A stretch of 64,000 bases of DNA, from NCBI GenBank assembly GCA_964304625.1, contig OZ199838.1, forward strand, positions 16,182,001-16,246,000, given 5' to 3'. The DNA comes from Kudoa neothunni. Taxonomy: Eukaryota; Cnidaria. A program made the position numbers and the translations under genes. The notes beneath the pieces were generated by a model. It did not search any database. It worked only from the letters and a program-made list of their open reading frames with translations, and was not told where the DNA came from. Below are positions 38,239-50,309 of the stretch, piece after piece (position 1 is the first letter of the stretch; every line of letters starts with the position of its first letter).

Positions 38239-40237
38239 ATGAATTTTAGAATGTTATTCCATTTGATGTATATATGGTTTGTTGGCTATATTTATACGGA
38301 AATGAATTTTGACTCGGATCCGAGAACTGTTAGCTTTATTTTTAAATTTAAAAAATTTTTATATTCTTCAGGAAGTATTGGTTTATATAGAGAGTGATAA
38401 GTTCCATGTAAAGTCGTACAGCTGTTTTTTCAACGAATCCACCTACTTTGGTACCTTTTGTGATTCCACTTATGATTTAGAATGTCCAGGTAGAACATTA
38501 TATGTTAAATTTTAGTATATAAATTTGTATTAGACTATGAGAATTATGAATACGAAAGTGTAACTTACCTTGAAGAAGATTGTATTAAACGCGTAGGAAG
38601 AATAGTGGATCTAACAGGTGCAAATGTAACCGTGTTGGTCTCTGAAACAAAACTAACATCCTCGTACTCATATTTTTGATATTTTAAATGTGTTTGTAAT
38701 AAAATGTTACGTAGAATGCGTAGTGATTATTATTTAAATTGGGAAATGTACGGTCCAAAAGTTCGGAATATCGTCATGTGGGATGATTTATATATTCCAA
38801 TATCATACCAAAAACTCTCATCGTCAGAATTAATATTTAGTAATTTCGCTATGACTAACTCAATCAATTATCTTAATAGAGATGTATATTATTTCAATAT
38901 ATTTACTATTCTAATATTATTTTAGGAAATGGAAAACTCTATCATCCCCAAGGTAAATATAATAATTTGCATATCTAATTCTAAAAGATTATACTTTCAT
39001 TATAATTTTTATTAACTACAAATTAATATTTTATTTAATAAAGTCAGCTTTCGACAATGGATATATATCTTTTGAAAAAGATGTGTTCATGATTGGATAT
39101 CCTACCAACAAAAATTCGAGAAACAACCATATTGATAGATTCACGGTCGGTTCAATTGAATATCATTCGTTTTCGATATATTCAACTCCAATCGTTGACA
39201 ACATCTTTCCTAAATTAGTCTACAGTTTCGTAAAGGTAATCCGAAAAAATATTTTATATAAATTATTAAATATCTAGCTTCAGTCTTTTAAAGGTAACAA
39301 ACCTATGGATGAAATTACCGTAGAATTTCCATGCTCCATGATAAATGAAGTAATTACAATCATGTCCGAAGAATATAGAGAATGGATATCTAAATCCGAG
39401 GGAAGCAACGATATTTTCTTGGGACCAATTAATTTTGAATCCGCATACGATTTTGACAAATGTTTGAACTTCATAATAAATGTCTTGTTAGTTCCTAATG
39501 TTGATCATCCCTGGAATTCAATAAATAATGAATTTATTGCAATTCAATTCCCGCCTAAAACCGGAACAATAATTTTTGATGTATATTATTTTTTTAATTA
39601 AAAAATATTAATTAATTTCACTTAGACTTTTATAAATACTGAGATCATTGATTGGCCTTCAATACCTACAGATTTGTCGACCCTACATACATTAATAAAC
39701 AATGCGATTGTTGAATCCTCAATGGGAACTAAGGTAATAAATTTTCATTAATTTAAGTTTAAGGCCATTTTAGGAAGTTGTGGATTTAATGTATAAGTAT
39801 GCGTTAATTTCTCATGTATGTGAGAAAGGTTTAAATAATCAACAAGAATACCTATTTAGGTTTTATGTATTTGAAAATTAACTAAACATATAAATTACAA
39901 TTGAATATTTTAGTCTGATCATTTGCCATGGGAAGTGGGATTTGTCAATATTCTAGCAAAGTCAAAGTTTGATAAAGGTAGAATACATTACTTTTTTTAA
40001 AAATTGATTTTATTAGAAATTGAAGCTAAACAATTAATTAAAAATAAAAAAGATATGCGTGAAGCATCGCATAAAGGTAATGTTGAGAGTCCCGAATCTT
40101 CCCAAATGAGAGAATCGAATAATTCAAGCTTGACTTTGCTGGTCTCTATTCTTATATCCGTCATGATATTAATAATTGGAATCGCAATCATTACGTTCTA
40201 TAAACTTCAACTCAGAAAAAATACAAAGGATATATAA
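38239..40237 (+). CDS. Array gene copy D: six-Cys type I membrane protein
   Basis: Exons: 38239-38328, 38372-38489, 38534-38663, 38715-38883, 38926-38952, 39044-39235, 39278-39580, 39626-39733, 39774-39866, 39914-39977, 40017-40237. They splice to 504 codons without a stop. Leader MNFRMLFHLMYIWFVGYIY. Conserved elements in order: YSC..YFGTFC..LEC (exon 2), EEDCI and VTVLVSE (exon 3), SYQKLSSSELIF (exon 4), EMENSIIPK (micro-exon 5), FMIGYPTNKNSRNN and HSFSIYS (exon 6), EFPC, EWIS, FDKCLNF and HPWN (exon 7), IDWPSIPT (exon 8). The stalk is short, the membrane helix is LLVSILISVMILIIGIAII, and the tail ends RKNTKDI. Introns are 38-91 bp. The six Cys fit a disulfide-bonded ectodomain; ligand and function unknown. 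Confidence 0.84.
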
Positions 40238-42779
40238 CTGATATTAACTAGCATATCGTTTACTTAATTAGTTAACCAGATTCTAATTTTGTGTGGTCAT
40301 TTTCAGATTACCGTCGTGAGTATTTTTATATAATTTTTTTGATTATACGGAGTATTTATTTTAACTTAAATTAGGTTAAATTATTGTATATCAATTAATT
40401 CTTATGACATATTTTTCACAAAAGTAAAATTTTTAAGTATAGATTTCGAAGTATTTTTACTTTGTGATAGAAATAACACTTATTTTAATAAAATTGAACA
40501 ACCTGAATATTAGTTATCAAAAGTTGTAATCAAGGCAGAACTGTTTATTGATTGAAAAATAAAAATAACGTATAACTACATATAGAAAATATGAATGGTT
40601 TTATAATCTAGTCGGATTGTTTAAGAAATTGTAATATATTTTTTTAATGAAAACAAATAGTGAAGCACATTTAAAAATATTACGTTTAAGAATAAACTTA
40701 GAAAATGTCTATTACAGATGAAAGATTTAAGAATTATTAAATTTTATCGCTAATCAACTAAAATATAAATCTATATTAAAAGAGAGACTTAAATATGATT
40801 TATATGTGTTAAAAGAATTAGTTGATTCATGTTGTTTTATCTTTAAAAAAATTAATCAATTAAAATGCACTCTGAATATACAAATTATCGGGATACATCA
40901 TTTTTAAAAAAATGAGGACAGATAGATTTATGTTGTTGCAAAGATGAATGTTTTTTAAGATGATTCCGTAATGCTTTTGGAGTCTTCTCACAATTGATAA
41001 TATAAAATGTATGATGTTACGAATTGCATGAAACTATTTTCTCTAAAATTCTATACTCATACCGGTTATGCCAGACGCCAGCACCGACTAAATCTTTCGA
41101 TCATTTAGATTTATATATTATTTTAAGACAATATGCATGTTTAATAGTCTTCAAAATTACTTATATTAAAAAAAATTATATCATAATGGTAGAAGTGTAT
41201 AATTGGGCAACCAAAATATTAGAGATAAATAAACTGATAATTCATTAAAAAGTATATTATACGTTCAGTAGAACCAAGATTAGTTGCGGAAAGAAGAAAT
41301 GTGGTAGATAATTGATTGATTTATCGTGTGTACTCTCCTCGAAGGATTATTAGCCGTGTCTGAATAAAGTGGGGTAGGTAAGTAACACTATAAGAGCTAT
41401 TTTGTTCATAACTAAAAGAAAACCAAATATTTTCTGCATGGTCTCCTGAATACTTCTCCTAAATTTCAAAGCTTCATGTTAAACTAAAACAGTTGAAGAT
41501 TTAGATTTTTAAGAGCAAAATTATGTCATACTAAATGACACTTTTAACAAAAATTTGTGTTAACGTTCGGATATCGCTGTCTTCGTTCGTTAAATGACTT
41601 ACTTAATTATTTCAATAACGTTAAAATTATAACAGTAATTATTTAATCATTATAAATGTTAATTTTTACTGTGAAAAGGATGTCTGCAGATTAACGAAAA
41701 TTAATCTTAAAACCTTGTGCTAATCTCTCGCTGGTGGAAGATCGATTTTACAGAATTACAAATTAAAAATTCAAACAAGTAAGATCAAAATGCAACAAAA
41801 TACACATTAGAAATAAGAAAATAACACACATATGAAGATTGGCACCTTTGAGATTCAAAATCCGCATATTCCGACAACGGACGAAAGTGGTCTGTTAATG
41901 TGTAATTTATCAACGGCGGAATAAATCATACTAAATTTTGTTTTTAACGCTTCTGACCTTTATCAAAGGATAATATCCACAATTTCTTTTCCATAGTTTG
42001 AATTTGGCTCATTTAATTTCCTGCATTTTCTCTTAAGTATAAATGGTATAAATGATACAGTTGACAAACAATCTCATTTGTTGTAATGAAGGAAATGAAA
42101 ATTTAGCTTAATACGAGTTTTTATAAGCTTAACAAAAAATTAAAAGGAAGACGATCGAGTTATGAACATGCAATTTTTCAATAACAATGATTTTTTATGG
42201 AATCGGTTAATGATCCTATTTCGGAATGGTTACATTATTTTTTACTCAGTACCAGGAAAGTTTAAACGTTGGGTATTTCTTAATTTGTTAATAATAAACA
42301 AAATGAAAATAGGTAGCATGGGGACGTTATTATCGAAAAATAAGAGAAATTCATTTGTTCATTTTAACTTTTGTAAAATATTTTCAATTCCAATCGTGTA
42401 TTATATCAACATCTAAATGATCTTAGGTGAGTTCAACAGCCAACTACAGTGTGCTTATGATAAAAGTCTGATCAAACGCACGAATAATGAGAACACATAT
42501 TAATTAAATATGTATATATTATTTAGCTTATAAATTTGGTGAAAATGTCGTTTAATGAGCGAAATAATTAAATTTGAGATCTCCGTTTTTAACATTAATT
42601 TGTTAAAAATTCGCAATTAAAATCGACGTTTATTTTAGCCGGTTTAATATTACACATGCGCATGTTTATTTTTACATCAATTTTAAAAAAATTACGTAAA
42701 AACCTTTCTTATCAAATTGCCACCTTAACTCTCATACTGAGTTTGGGTTCAAAAGTGATCCCAGCGAAAAGTATACTTC
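40238..42779. other. 2.5 kb spacer 3' of copy D
   Basis: AT-rich. A slightly richer block lies at about 40980-41110, where a 74-codon frame (41024-41248) begins, but it matches nothing I recognise. No termini of the piggyBac, hAT or mariner type were recognised here. Confidence 0.4.
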
Positions 42780-44577
42780 TTAACCTTCCCATCGCCTGAA
42801 AATCGACGTTACATATTCCTTCTTTTGGGATAAGATGGAACCCACATTTTTTAATTTAAATTCGGATAAAAATGTAATAAATAATTTATTAAAGTATGAG
42901 AGAAAATTATTGATAAAATATTGAAAAATGTTACAATTATGATGACGCCGGGTGTTAACGATCATTGCCGAGGTTTTAAAAAAATTAAATTATGCATCTA
43001 ATTTAACACATTTAACTTTATTTTTTAATTTAATGGATTTATATAAATAAGTAAATATATATTATTCAATATTAACGAAATCTTAAAAAATTTTTTACTT
43101 TCTAATTAATTTCTTAATATTCACGCCCATAAAACTCGAAATACATATTGTTTCAAAATAGATAAAATGCGAGCTAATTATATTATCTTAGCTTTTAAAA
43201 TTAAAATATATCACTTAAACCACTTTGAGTTGCTTTTATAAACATAAAAAAAATTCATCGCTTTTCTGTCTCGAGTTCTTGAACAATAACAGCATCATTT
43301 GTCACAAAGGAATTCGAGTAATTATAATTTAAATTTGAGAATTAACATATAGACAAGGATTATAATATAAGCAAATAATTGTTGTTTTGTTTTCCCTTCA
43401 AATAATCCTAAAAATTTAATTGTCAAACTTGTTAGTATGTGATAACAGTTGAGAAAAAGTGTCACCATAAAAAATAACAAATATATAAGCTAAGAAGACG
43501 ATTCGGTCATGAATATGAAATGTAAACCTTGAGATTTTAATTATTTTAAGTTTCTCAGAAAACCAATTAACACAATTCTTATCTTTGTACTTATTTCAAT
43601 AGCATTTATTAACTCCAGATACAATAGATTGACATTAATAACTATTTAATCAAAAGTTATCATAAATTTCTTTAAATTGGATCCAATTACATTCAAAATA
43701 TTACACTAAGAATCGTTTATGACAGCATTTCATTCGTCGGTAATGATCGGGATTTAACGTACGCATAGTTTTTTCAAATTATCCCTGCTTTCAAATAACA
43801 AAATAATATTTAACTCTTGGAATTGCTGTAAATTATTTTTCTTCGTCGTTTCGTAGAAAAAAACATGGGGTCCATTGGACCCCAAATGAATTTTTTTTGT
43901 CTACAAGGTTAGACCCCTGGCGCAACATGTTAATTTGTGAAGATCGAACTGGTTAGGACTCTCCCTTTTTACGCTTTAGGCACCGCAGTTTCATATTAAG
44001 GCTACTTACATTTATGCGATAGTGTAGGACTTTAACCAATTGAACAGCTTCGTTTCGGGACAAGTACCATCTCATCCTTACCCTGAATTATTCAAAATTT
44101 AGTCTGTAAAAGTCTTCTGAATGGGGGCATCGGTTCTACGGAAACCACTTACTGGGTTGTATTTCATTCCTGTACCCCGGTGTTTATGAGTTTATGAGCG
44201 CCCGAGATCTACCCTTCTGTCAGGATCTTTTCCCAGCTGCAAGCAAGGCCACGACAAATCGTAGATCTTTGCGATTACTACAGCTTCCCTACTTAATTTC
44301 GGATTAAGAGTATAGGAACATCCCGACTAGGCATCGAACTCGCAAACTCACGGTATGCGATCTCAGCCTAACACCTCTATGCCATATTGTCCAGGCTATA
44401 TACAGACTCCAAAAGAAGAGATGCACAAATTAAACTTTTCCGTGATATTGTAATAGAACTCATATTTGTAGGAGAATTGATGTGATCCTAAAGTCACTGA
44501 TGTAATATAAGATTTTCTAAAATTGAATCAAACATTCTTTGGGGCCATTGTACCCACCCCAAGACGCTCGGAAAGTT
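42780..44577. mobile_element. piggyBac-like element with nested SINE
   Basis: TTAACCTTCCCATCGCCTG at 42780 matches the left end of the element at 28898. The right end near 44577 reads in reverse complement as TAACTTTCCGAGCGTC, with its outer TTAA altered. Subterminal GGGGT..ACCCC motifs occur at about 42830, 43867-43884 (GGGGTCCATTGGACCCC, a perfect palindrome) and 44541-44562. A tRNA-derived SINE sits inside (43905-44392), which splits the right side. No readable transposase was seen. Confidence 0.5.
43905..44392 (-). mobile_element. tRNA-derived SINE
   Basis: On the minus strand, a tRNA-like head at about 44392-44322 carries an RNA-polymerase-III A box (TGGCATAGAGGTG at 44384-44372) and B box (GAGTTCGATGC at 44341-44331). 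The spacing is normal for a tRNA and the 3' arm reads CCTAGTCGGGA. A non-tRNA body of about 400 bp follows with markedly higher G+C than its surroundings, including CCGATGCCCCCATTC and TTCAATTGGTTAAAG. The boxes deviate from consensus and the head does not fold as an intact tRNA, so it is a retroposon rather than a tRNA gene. The distal end is approximate. Confidence 0.6.
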
Positions 44578-47462
44578 ATATGCTATATTGATCATCATGG
44601 AAACATCTCATTTATTGTTGTAAATCCACTTCTTTATATGTCATTTTTATGAAAAATTATTTTTATTATATTTGACCCCAGGATAAATAATTATATTAAA
44701 ACAATAACGATTTGACGTAATAAATAAACTTTAATATTATCTCATAAACAAAAATCTATTTAATATTTCAGTTCCTTTTAAGGTTTTCAAGAAGAATCCT
44801 GTACAGCGGTAGGCATAACTCTATCCGTGGGACGGATCTTGCCCTATGATGTTCCATTCGGTCATCGGGAACGATGGCAAATTTACTATAGAATTGATCT
44901 ATTTGTGATAGATTTGGTATTTAGTTCCTCTCTGAGATATTTTAAAAGCCTGATCAATATTAATTCATCCGTAACTATAACGTTGTAATATTGTTTTATA
45001 CTTATGTTTAATTTAATAACTATATACGTTAGACTTTCAATTAGAAACATGAATAATTATTAAATATGCCTAACGATACTTAGAAAATTTGATATAATAA
45101 AGCATATGAGTTAAAAAAAATATGCGGCGTCACACATGTTATGCAAACGTATAAATCAATAATATTGTAGAAGGAAACTTCGTTATTTATATTTTTTGGA
45201 ATGGCGTTTTATATAAACGGATTAGCCATACTTCAAATAATAAAATTACCTCACTACAAACTATCTATTTAAGAAATCTTTAGAAAATTAAGTTAAAAAT
45301 TAGTCATTTAATTTATTAAATTCTTTGTGATAAAACTAGTTCGAGATATATTTTGCCTCGTTTGAGTATACTTAAAAAGTAATTGCTAAACCTATTAAAC
45401 GTATAATCCCTCCACAAGATGTTTAATATTAACCACAACGGATATTAAAACGCAAAAAATTGATAAAACGTCCTTTGTTTTTAATAAAGATTTGGTTGAA
45501 GTATATTTATTTGTGCATACTGACCCAACTCTGTTTGCCTTGTTTATCGACATATCTGTACAATACTCAAAAAATCAATTTTTTGTTAAATTTTATTTAA
45601 ACCGCAATTCAGTTTATATTGATAGAAAAATTTTTTGTTAAAAAAACCGTCCCGCGGGAATATTATTGTCTACTCCTGAATAAGAGGAAAATATATTGTT
45701 AGCAACGTTGAAGAAATTTAAAATGAATATGACATGGACAACGCAGAAATAAGACTTAATTTTCGCGACAACGAGATAAATTAAAGGGTAAGATATTCCA
45801 TTTGCCATTAAAATCGTATGAAACCTATGTTAAACCCTCATATATCAACAATACGTGAAAATTGCATACAAACATATTATTAGAAAATTATATCTAACAA
45901 ATTGTGATATGTATGTAATTTTTGATGGAGAAATTTATTAGTAAAACTACTATGTCTATCCTTGGGTCAAAAACGTCCCCAAACTCCTTACAAGTGAAAA
46001 TAGTCGACTCGGTATGAGTGTTAAAAAGAAGAATAATGACCTCATTTTCTGATAAAAGATTGTAATTAATTCAGATATTAATTCTGAATTTAAAAAAATA
46101 GGATGAAATTGTTTAAAAAATTCTATTTATGATTCCCCCCAGTTTATTCCATAAAATTATTTTTGACGGTAGCGCTATGCTTTCGATACTATTTAACACC
46201 TAATGCTTGCAGAAAATATGAAATTCTTATTCTTATAGGCAGTGCTCTAATGGTAGGTATACGACAGAGAGAAATTGGACAATCCATCATACTCATAAAT
46301 TACAATAAATAAAGCATGCATTACTCGATCGATTAAATGGTGTGGCCTGTTGAAAAAACCGCGAGGGGTTAACAGTTATTTCAATAATATATTACAGTCG
46401 CTATCATTGATAATAAATAGGATGCCGAAATAAAATTAACGGTGTTGTAACACTGAAAAATACACTAACTGAAATAATTAACAGGTTCGGTTTTTTCCGT
46501 TGTTGCTGATATGGATTACGGCCATTAACCTGAAATTTAACAATATTTTTTGTAATTTTAATAATCTTTTATTAACGATTTAAAATCAAAAGCTATCATG
46601 GTTGTAATGTAGAACAATGTCCGCATTTTCCGATTGAAGATAATAATTAGTTCGTACATTTATTTGATTAAATTATCGTGATAATTGTTGAATAATTTGT
46701 GATATGAATGAGTGGATTTCGTCCAACAATTTATTTTTTAAATTAAATATATACCAGCGCTATAATCAATAATCTAATGCTGATATAAAAAATGGAATAC
46801 CTATTCCTACAGATATGGAATTAATATAAGGCATTCGTTAATGATGAAATATGAAAATCGATAAAAAATTATAGTTGCCACACTCAAATTTTAAGATAAA
46901 TAAAGCATGCTTCACTCGTTCGATTAAATGGTATTCCTTGTGGAAATAACTACGCGGGGCTAGCCGTTATTTATATGATAAATTAAAGAAACTATTATTG
47001 ATAACGAATACAATGCTGAATATAACCTAATGGAGATGAAACAATGATAACAACAAATAATTAAAGTAATCAATCAAAGTATCTATCGTTATATTATTAT
47101 TTATATCATTTAATCTAATACCTTGTTGATATAAATGAAATCACAATAGCTCCTAAATTTATTTGACGAAAAATAAAATTATTGTTTATAAAAATTATAT
47201 AAATACTTATATATTCTCTTAATAAAGTATATGAATTATTTAATGTAAATAACCATATCATAATCATATTTACATGGATTATTTCGTATCCGCCGACCAT
47301 CGTTAGAACATAGTGGGTAACAAATTGGTTTAAAAGCTAATTTAACAAAATACGCTATATAAGTAAGATAATCTTTAAATCTATAAGGATATTTAAATTA
47401 AACTTTTATAAATTACTACAACGAATTTATTGGGTTTTTAAGTGCATTATAATGCATGTAGA
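44578..47462. other. 2.9 kb spacer 5' of copy E
   Basis: AT-rich. A hairpin-forming stretch (ATCCGT GGG ACGGAT) lies near 44832-44846 in a GC-richer patch (44790-44880) of unknown nature. A direct repeat occupies 46308-47066 (listed separately). No exons were recognised. Confidence 0.4.
46308..47066. repeat. Imperfect direct repeat pair upstream of copy E
   Basis: A segment of about 170 bp at 46308-46482 recurs at 46899-47066, offset by about 590 bp. Shared blocks include AATAAAGCATGC, then TCGATTAAATGGT-like sequence, a CGCGGGG/CGCGAGGGG patch, and CATTGATAA/TATTGATAA. Sequence before each unit also shows CTAATGCT (46201, 46774), so the duplicated unit may be about 590 bp long. It could be a tandem segmental duplication or two copies of a short element. 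Confidence 0.55.
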
Positions 47463-49486
47463 ATGTCTGATATATGGATTTTTCTTGTCCTCTTTGTGTA
47501 TGATTCCTCAATCTTATGTTTCGTTTTGAAAGAAAAGCTAGTATATATCGTTTGGATTTATTAATATATGTGTTATATTATGTAGGAGATCGTGCTTTTT
47601 GTAAATGATTCGAAATATCGAGGCACCGCGTACCTATGTATTGATTATGAGCCATTAGACTTTGGAGTGTATTGTGATAATATATTTGAAGTTGTTTGCA
47701 CTAGTAGGAACGCATCTCAAAAAATATATTTTATTTAATTTTATAAAGATGATTACACCGATCAATTTAATGATTCGGCTGACCTTGAAAAGCAGTGCCT
47801 AAGACGCATAAGTCAGTATGTGAAAATGACAGAAGGCAGTGTAACCGTTCTAATTGCTGATGATAATATAATCCCATCGTAATAAACTTATTTTTTAATT
47901 TAATTATAATATATAATAGAATGAAAATCAGTTATTACAACAAATGGAATAATTATGGTACTGAAATTCGGGATATTACGTTAAGTAATACACTTCTACC
48001 AATCTCATACGTAAAAATCACATCATCAAATCTAATATTTTGTTATTTCGCCATGGCAAACGAGGTGAGTACTATTATTTTAAAATTAAATATTATTGAT
48101 ATGTATTTGTAATGATAAAACTTTTTATTCTAGGAAGATGTCTTGTTTATTAAAAAGGTAATTTATTTATAAATATTTTTTTAAATAGTTATAAACTAAT
48201 TTTTTTAATAATAATAATAATGATAATAAATGGTACTTTGAGGTATTTAATAATCTAAGATCTAGCCAAAATACGACTTCGGATTTGTATTTTTGGATGC
48301 GGACGTATTTATGCTTGGATACCCCACGGCGACCAATTTCAATAATATAAACATAAATACATTTACACTTAATTCGAATGAACATAAGTTTTTTTCGATA
48401 TATTCAATGCTCATGGGTCATAAGAATATCCTTCCTAAATTGGTTTATAAATATATAATTGTAAATTACTTGTTTTCTTTTTTTTATTGTGTTACTTTGT
48501 GATATATTTAGCTTAAAAAGTATCATGTCGAGAAACTCAGCGGTGAAATTACCATGGAATTCCCTTGTTCAAAAAATGATGAAACAATTACGATTACTTC
48601 TAAAGAATTCAGAATATGGGTAACCGGGTTGGACGGTGATAGTAGAAAATTTTTAGGACCCATAAAAATGGTGGCTGCATATGATTTATTAATTTGCTTT
48701 AATTTATTGAGGGAAGTTACGTTAATTTCTAATAGTACCCATCCATGGAATTTGGAAACTGAAAAATCTCTCTCCATTGAATTTCCACAAAAATATGGAA
48801 GCAATTACTTCGAAGTTGATCTCATAATAAAATTTTAATTCTAAAAATAAATTATATTTCTTCAGATATACTCGAATTCCGGTAAATTTAGTTGGGTCAC
48901 AAAATCTATTGCATTTTCGGAGTTGCAATCTTTATTAAACGCTGAAATACAAAAATCTTCCTTTAATGTGAATGTAATTTTGTTAAAAATTATTAAGCCT
49001 TAATCTATTAATAGGAAGTTGTCGAACAAATATATTATTATTTACTTATTTCCTATATTAATGACAAAGGTCTAGAAAATCATGTTAAATACACATTCAT
49101 ATTTTTGGTATTCGCAAACAATTCTAAAATATATATATTTATTTATTTAAGGATAATTATCTACACTGGGAAGAATGTTTTGTAAAGAATACTACAAAAA
49201 TCAAATTCAATAATGGTATATTTTTTTATATAATCATTATTAATAATATCATTTAGATAGGAAAAAATATTTAAAATCACGAGATAAAGATGACGCTAAT
49301 AAAGGTCAAAATAAGCCACTTAATGAAATTAATGATAATTCACCTGAATCCAAAGAAAATAACCAATCTAAAATTTCCAACAAAATCCTGGTAGTTTCAA
49401 TTATTGTTCCTACCTTGGCAGTAACAATAGGTATCACCGTTTCATTATATTTCACCTACGGACGCTCCAAATTTGAAAGATTATGA
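47463..49486 (+). CDS. Array gene copy E: six-Cys type I membrane protein
   Basis: Exons: 47463-47540, 47586-47703, 47749-47878, 47920-48064, 48134-48157, 48266-48460, 48512-48814, 48866-48973, 49015-49107, 49152-49215, 49257-49486. They splice to 495 codons without a stop. Signal peptide MSDIWIFLVLFVYDSSI. Cysteines: YLC, DFGVYC and VVC (exon 2), KQC (exon 3), EFPC and LLIC (exon 7). Exon 4 is 21 nt shorter than in most copies and the micro-exon is 24 rather than 27 nt (EDVLFIKK); all length changes are multiples of three. FMLGYPT in exon 6 is shared with copy F. The stalk is Asn/Lys/Glu-rich, the membrane helix is ILVVSIIVPTLAVTIGITVS, and the tail is short. One intron uses the donor GTGAGT. 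Predicted surface glycoprotein, function unknown. Confidence 0.83.
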
Positions 49487-50309
49487 TTGGAATAATCAAA
49501 CTTCATTATTTTTATATATTATAATGACTAGAAGATTATTGTTTAATGCATTGTTTACATACAATTTTTTCATATAATTATGGGTTATTTCTATAAACCA
49601 TCCGATCGTCATTTATTTATCAAAACCAAATTTGTTTTTAATCTTTCAAAATATAAACAAGAAAACCAATTTTTAAAATTATAAGTTTGATGTAAGCCTA
49701 TTTAATCTGATATTCCCAGTTTCGCGATAGTCATTGTCTTTTAATTGAGTGGACCTCCCGCTTATGCGAAAATCGCTCTATCCGAATGATTTCTTAAAAT
49801 CTGTTTGAAATTGACGTAGAATCTAAATAAATAAATTTCGTTTAACCGAAATTTCAGTATCTGAAAGGAAAATGCCAGGTCCCAACATTTTCGGATAAAT
49901 TGGGTTCGACTGTATTATGAAACTTTCATTTTTAAGTCTTATTTTTCAGAAAAACAAGAAAAGTTTAAAATTATAATAAATCGGCATAATTAATTGAAAT
50001 CAAATAATTCAAATAGTATCAATATTATTTATTTTATATATTTAAGTTGTTATATATGGTTCACTGTTGTATATTGTCGTTATTACTATTACATAATAAA
50101 TAATTTTAAATTGTACATGAATAAATATAACGCTTTTAATCCTCTAAATATAATTGGAGTACTTTGGACTCAAGAAGACATTAATTATCAATTTTTTACC
50201 ACACTAACTTGTGAAAAATTTTCGACAGGCAGCCTATTCTTCTAAAATTGTATGTAGTAAATTTCCACTAATTAAAAAATTTGTTTATTACTTAGAAAAA
50301 AAGTTTATG
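49487..50309. other. Spacer 3' of copy E
   Basis: AT-rich, with a slightly GC-richer patch at 49690-49915 that shows no coding signal. No gene or recognised terminus was seen. Confidence 0.4.

Noticed and set aside
41024-41248. 74-codon frame in the D-E spacer
   Set aside because: Composition drifts to random AT-rich translation and no motif is secure. I considered an ISXO2/Merlin-type transposase relic but could not support it.
44790-44880. Hairpin ATCCGT-GGG-ACGGAT as a possible ncRNA or terminator
   Set aside because: Single short hairpin in a repeat-rich eukaryotic spacer, with no flanking context to support a function.
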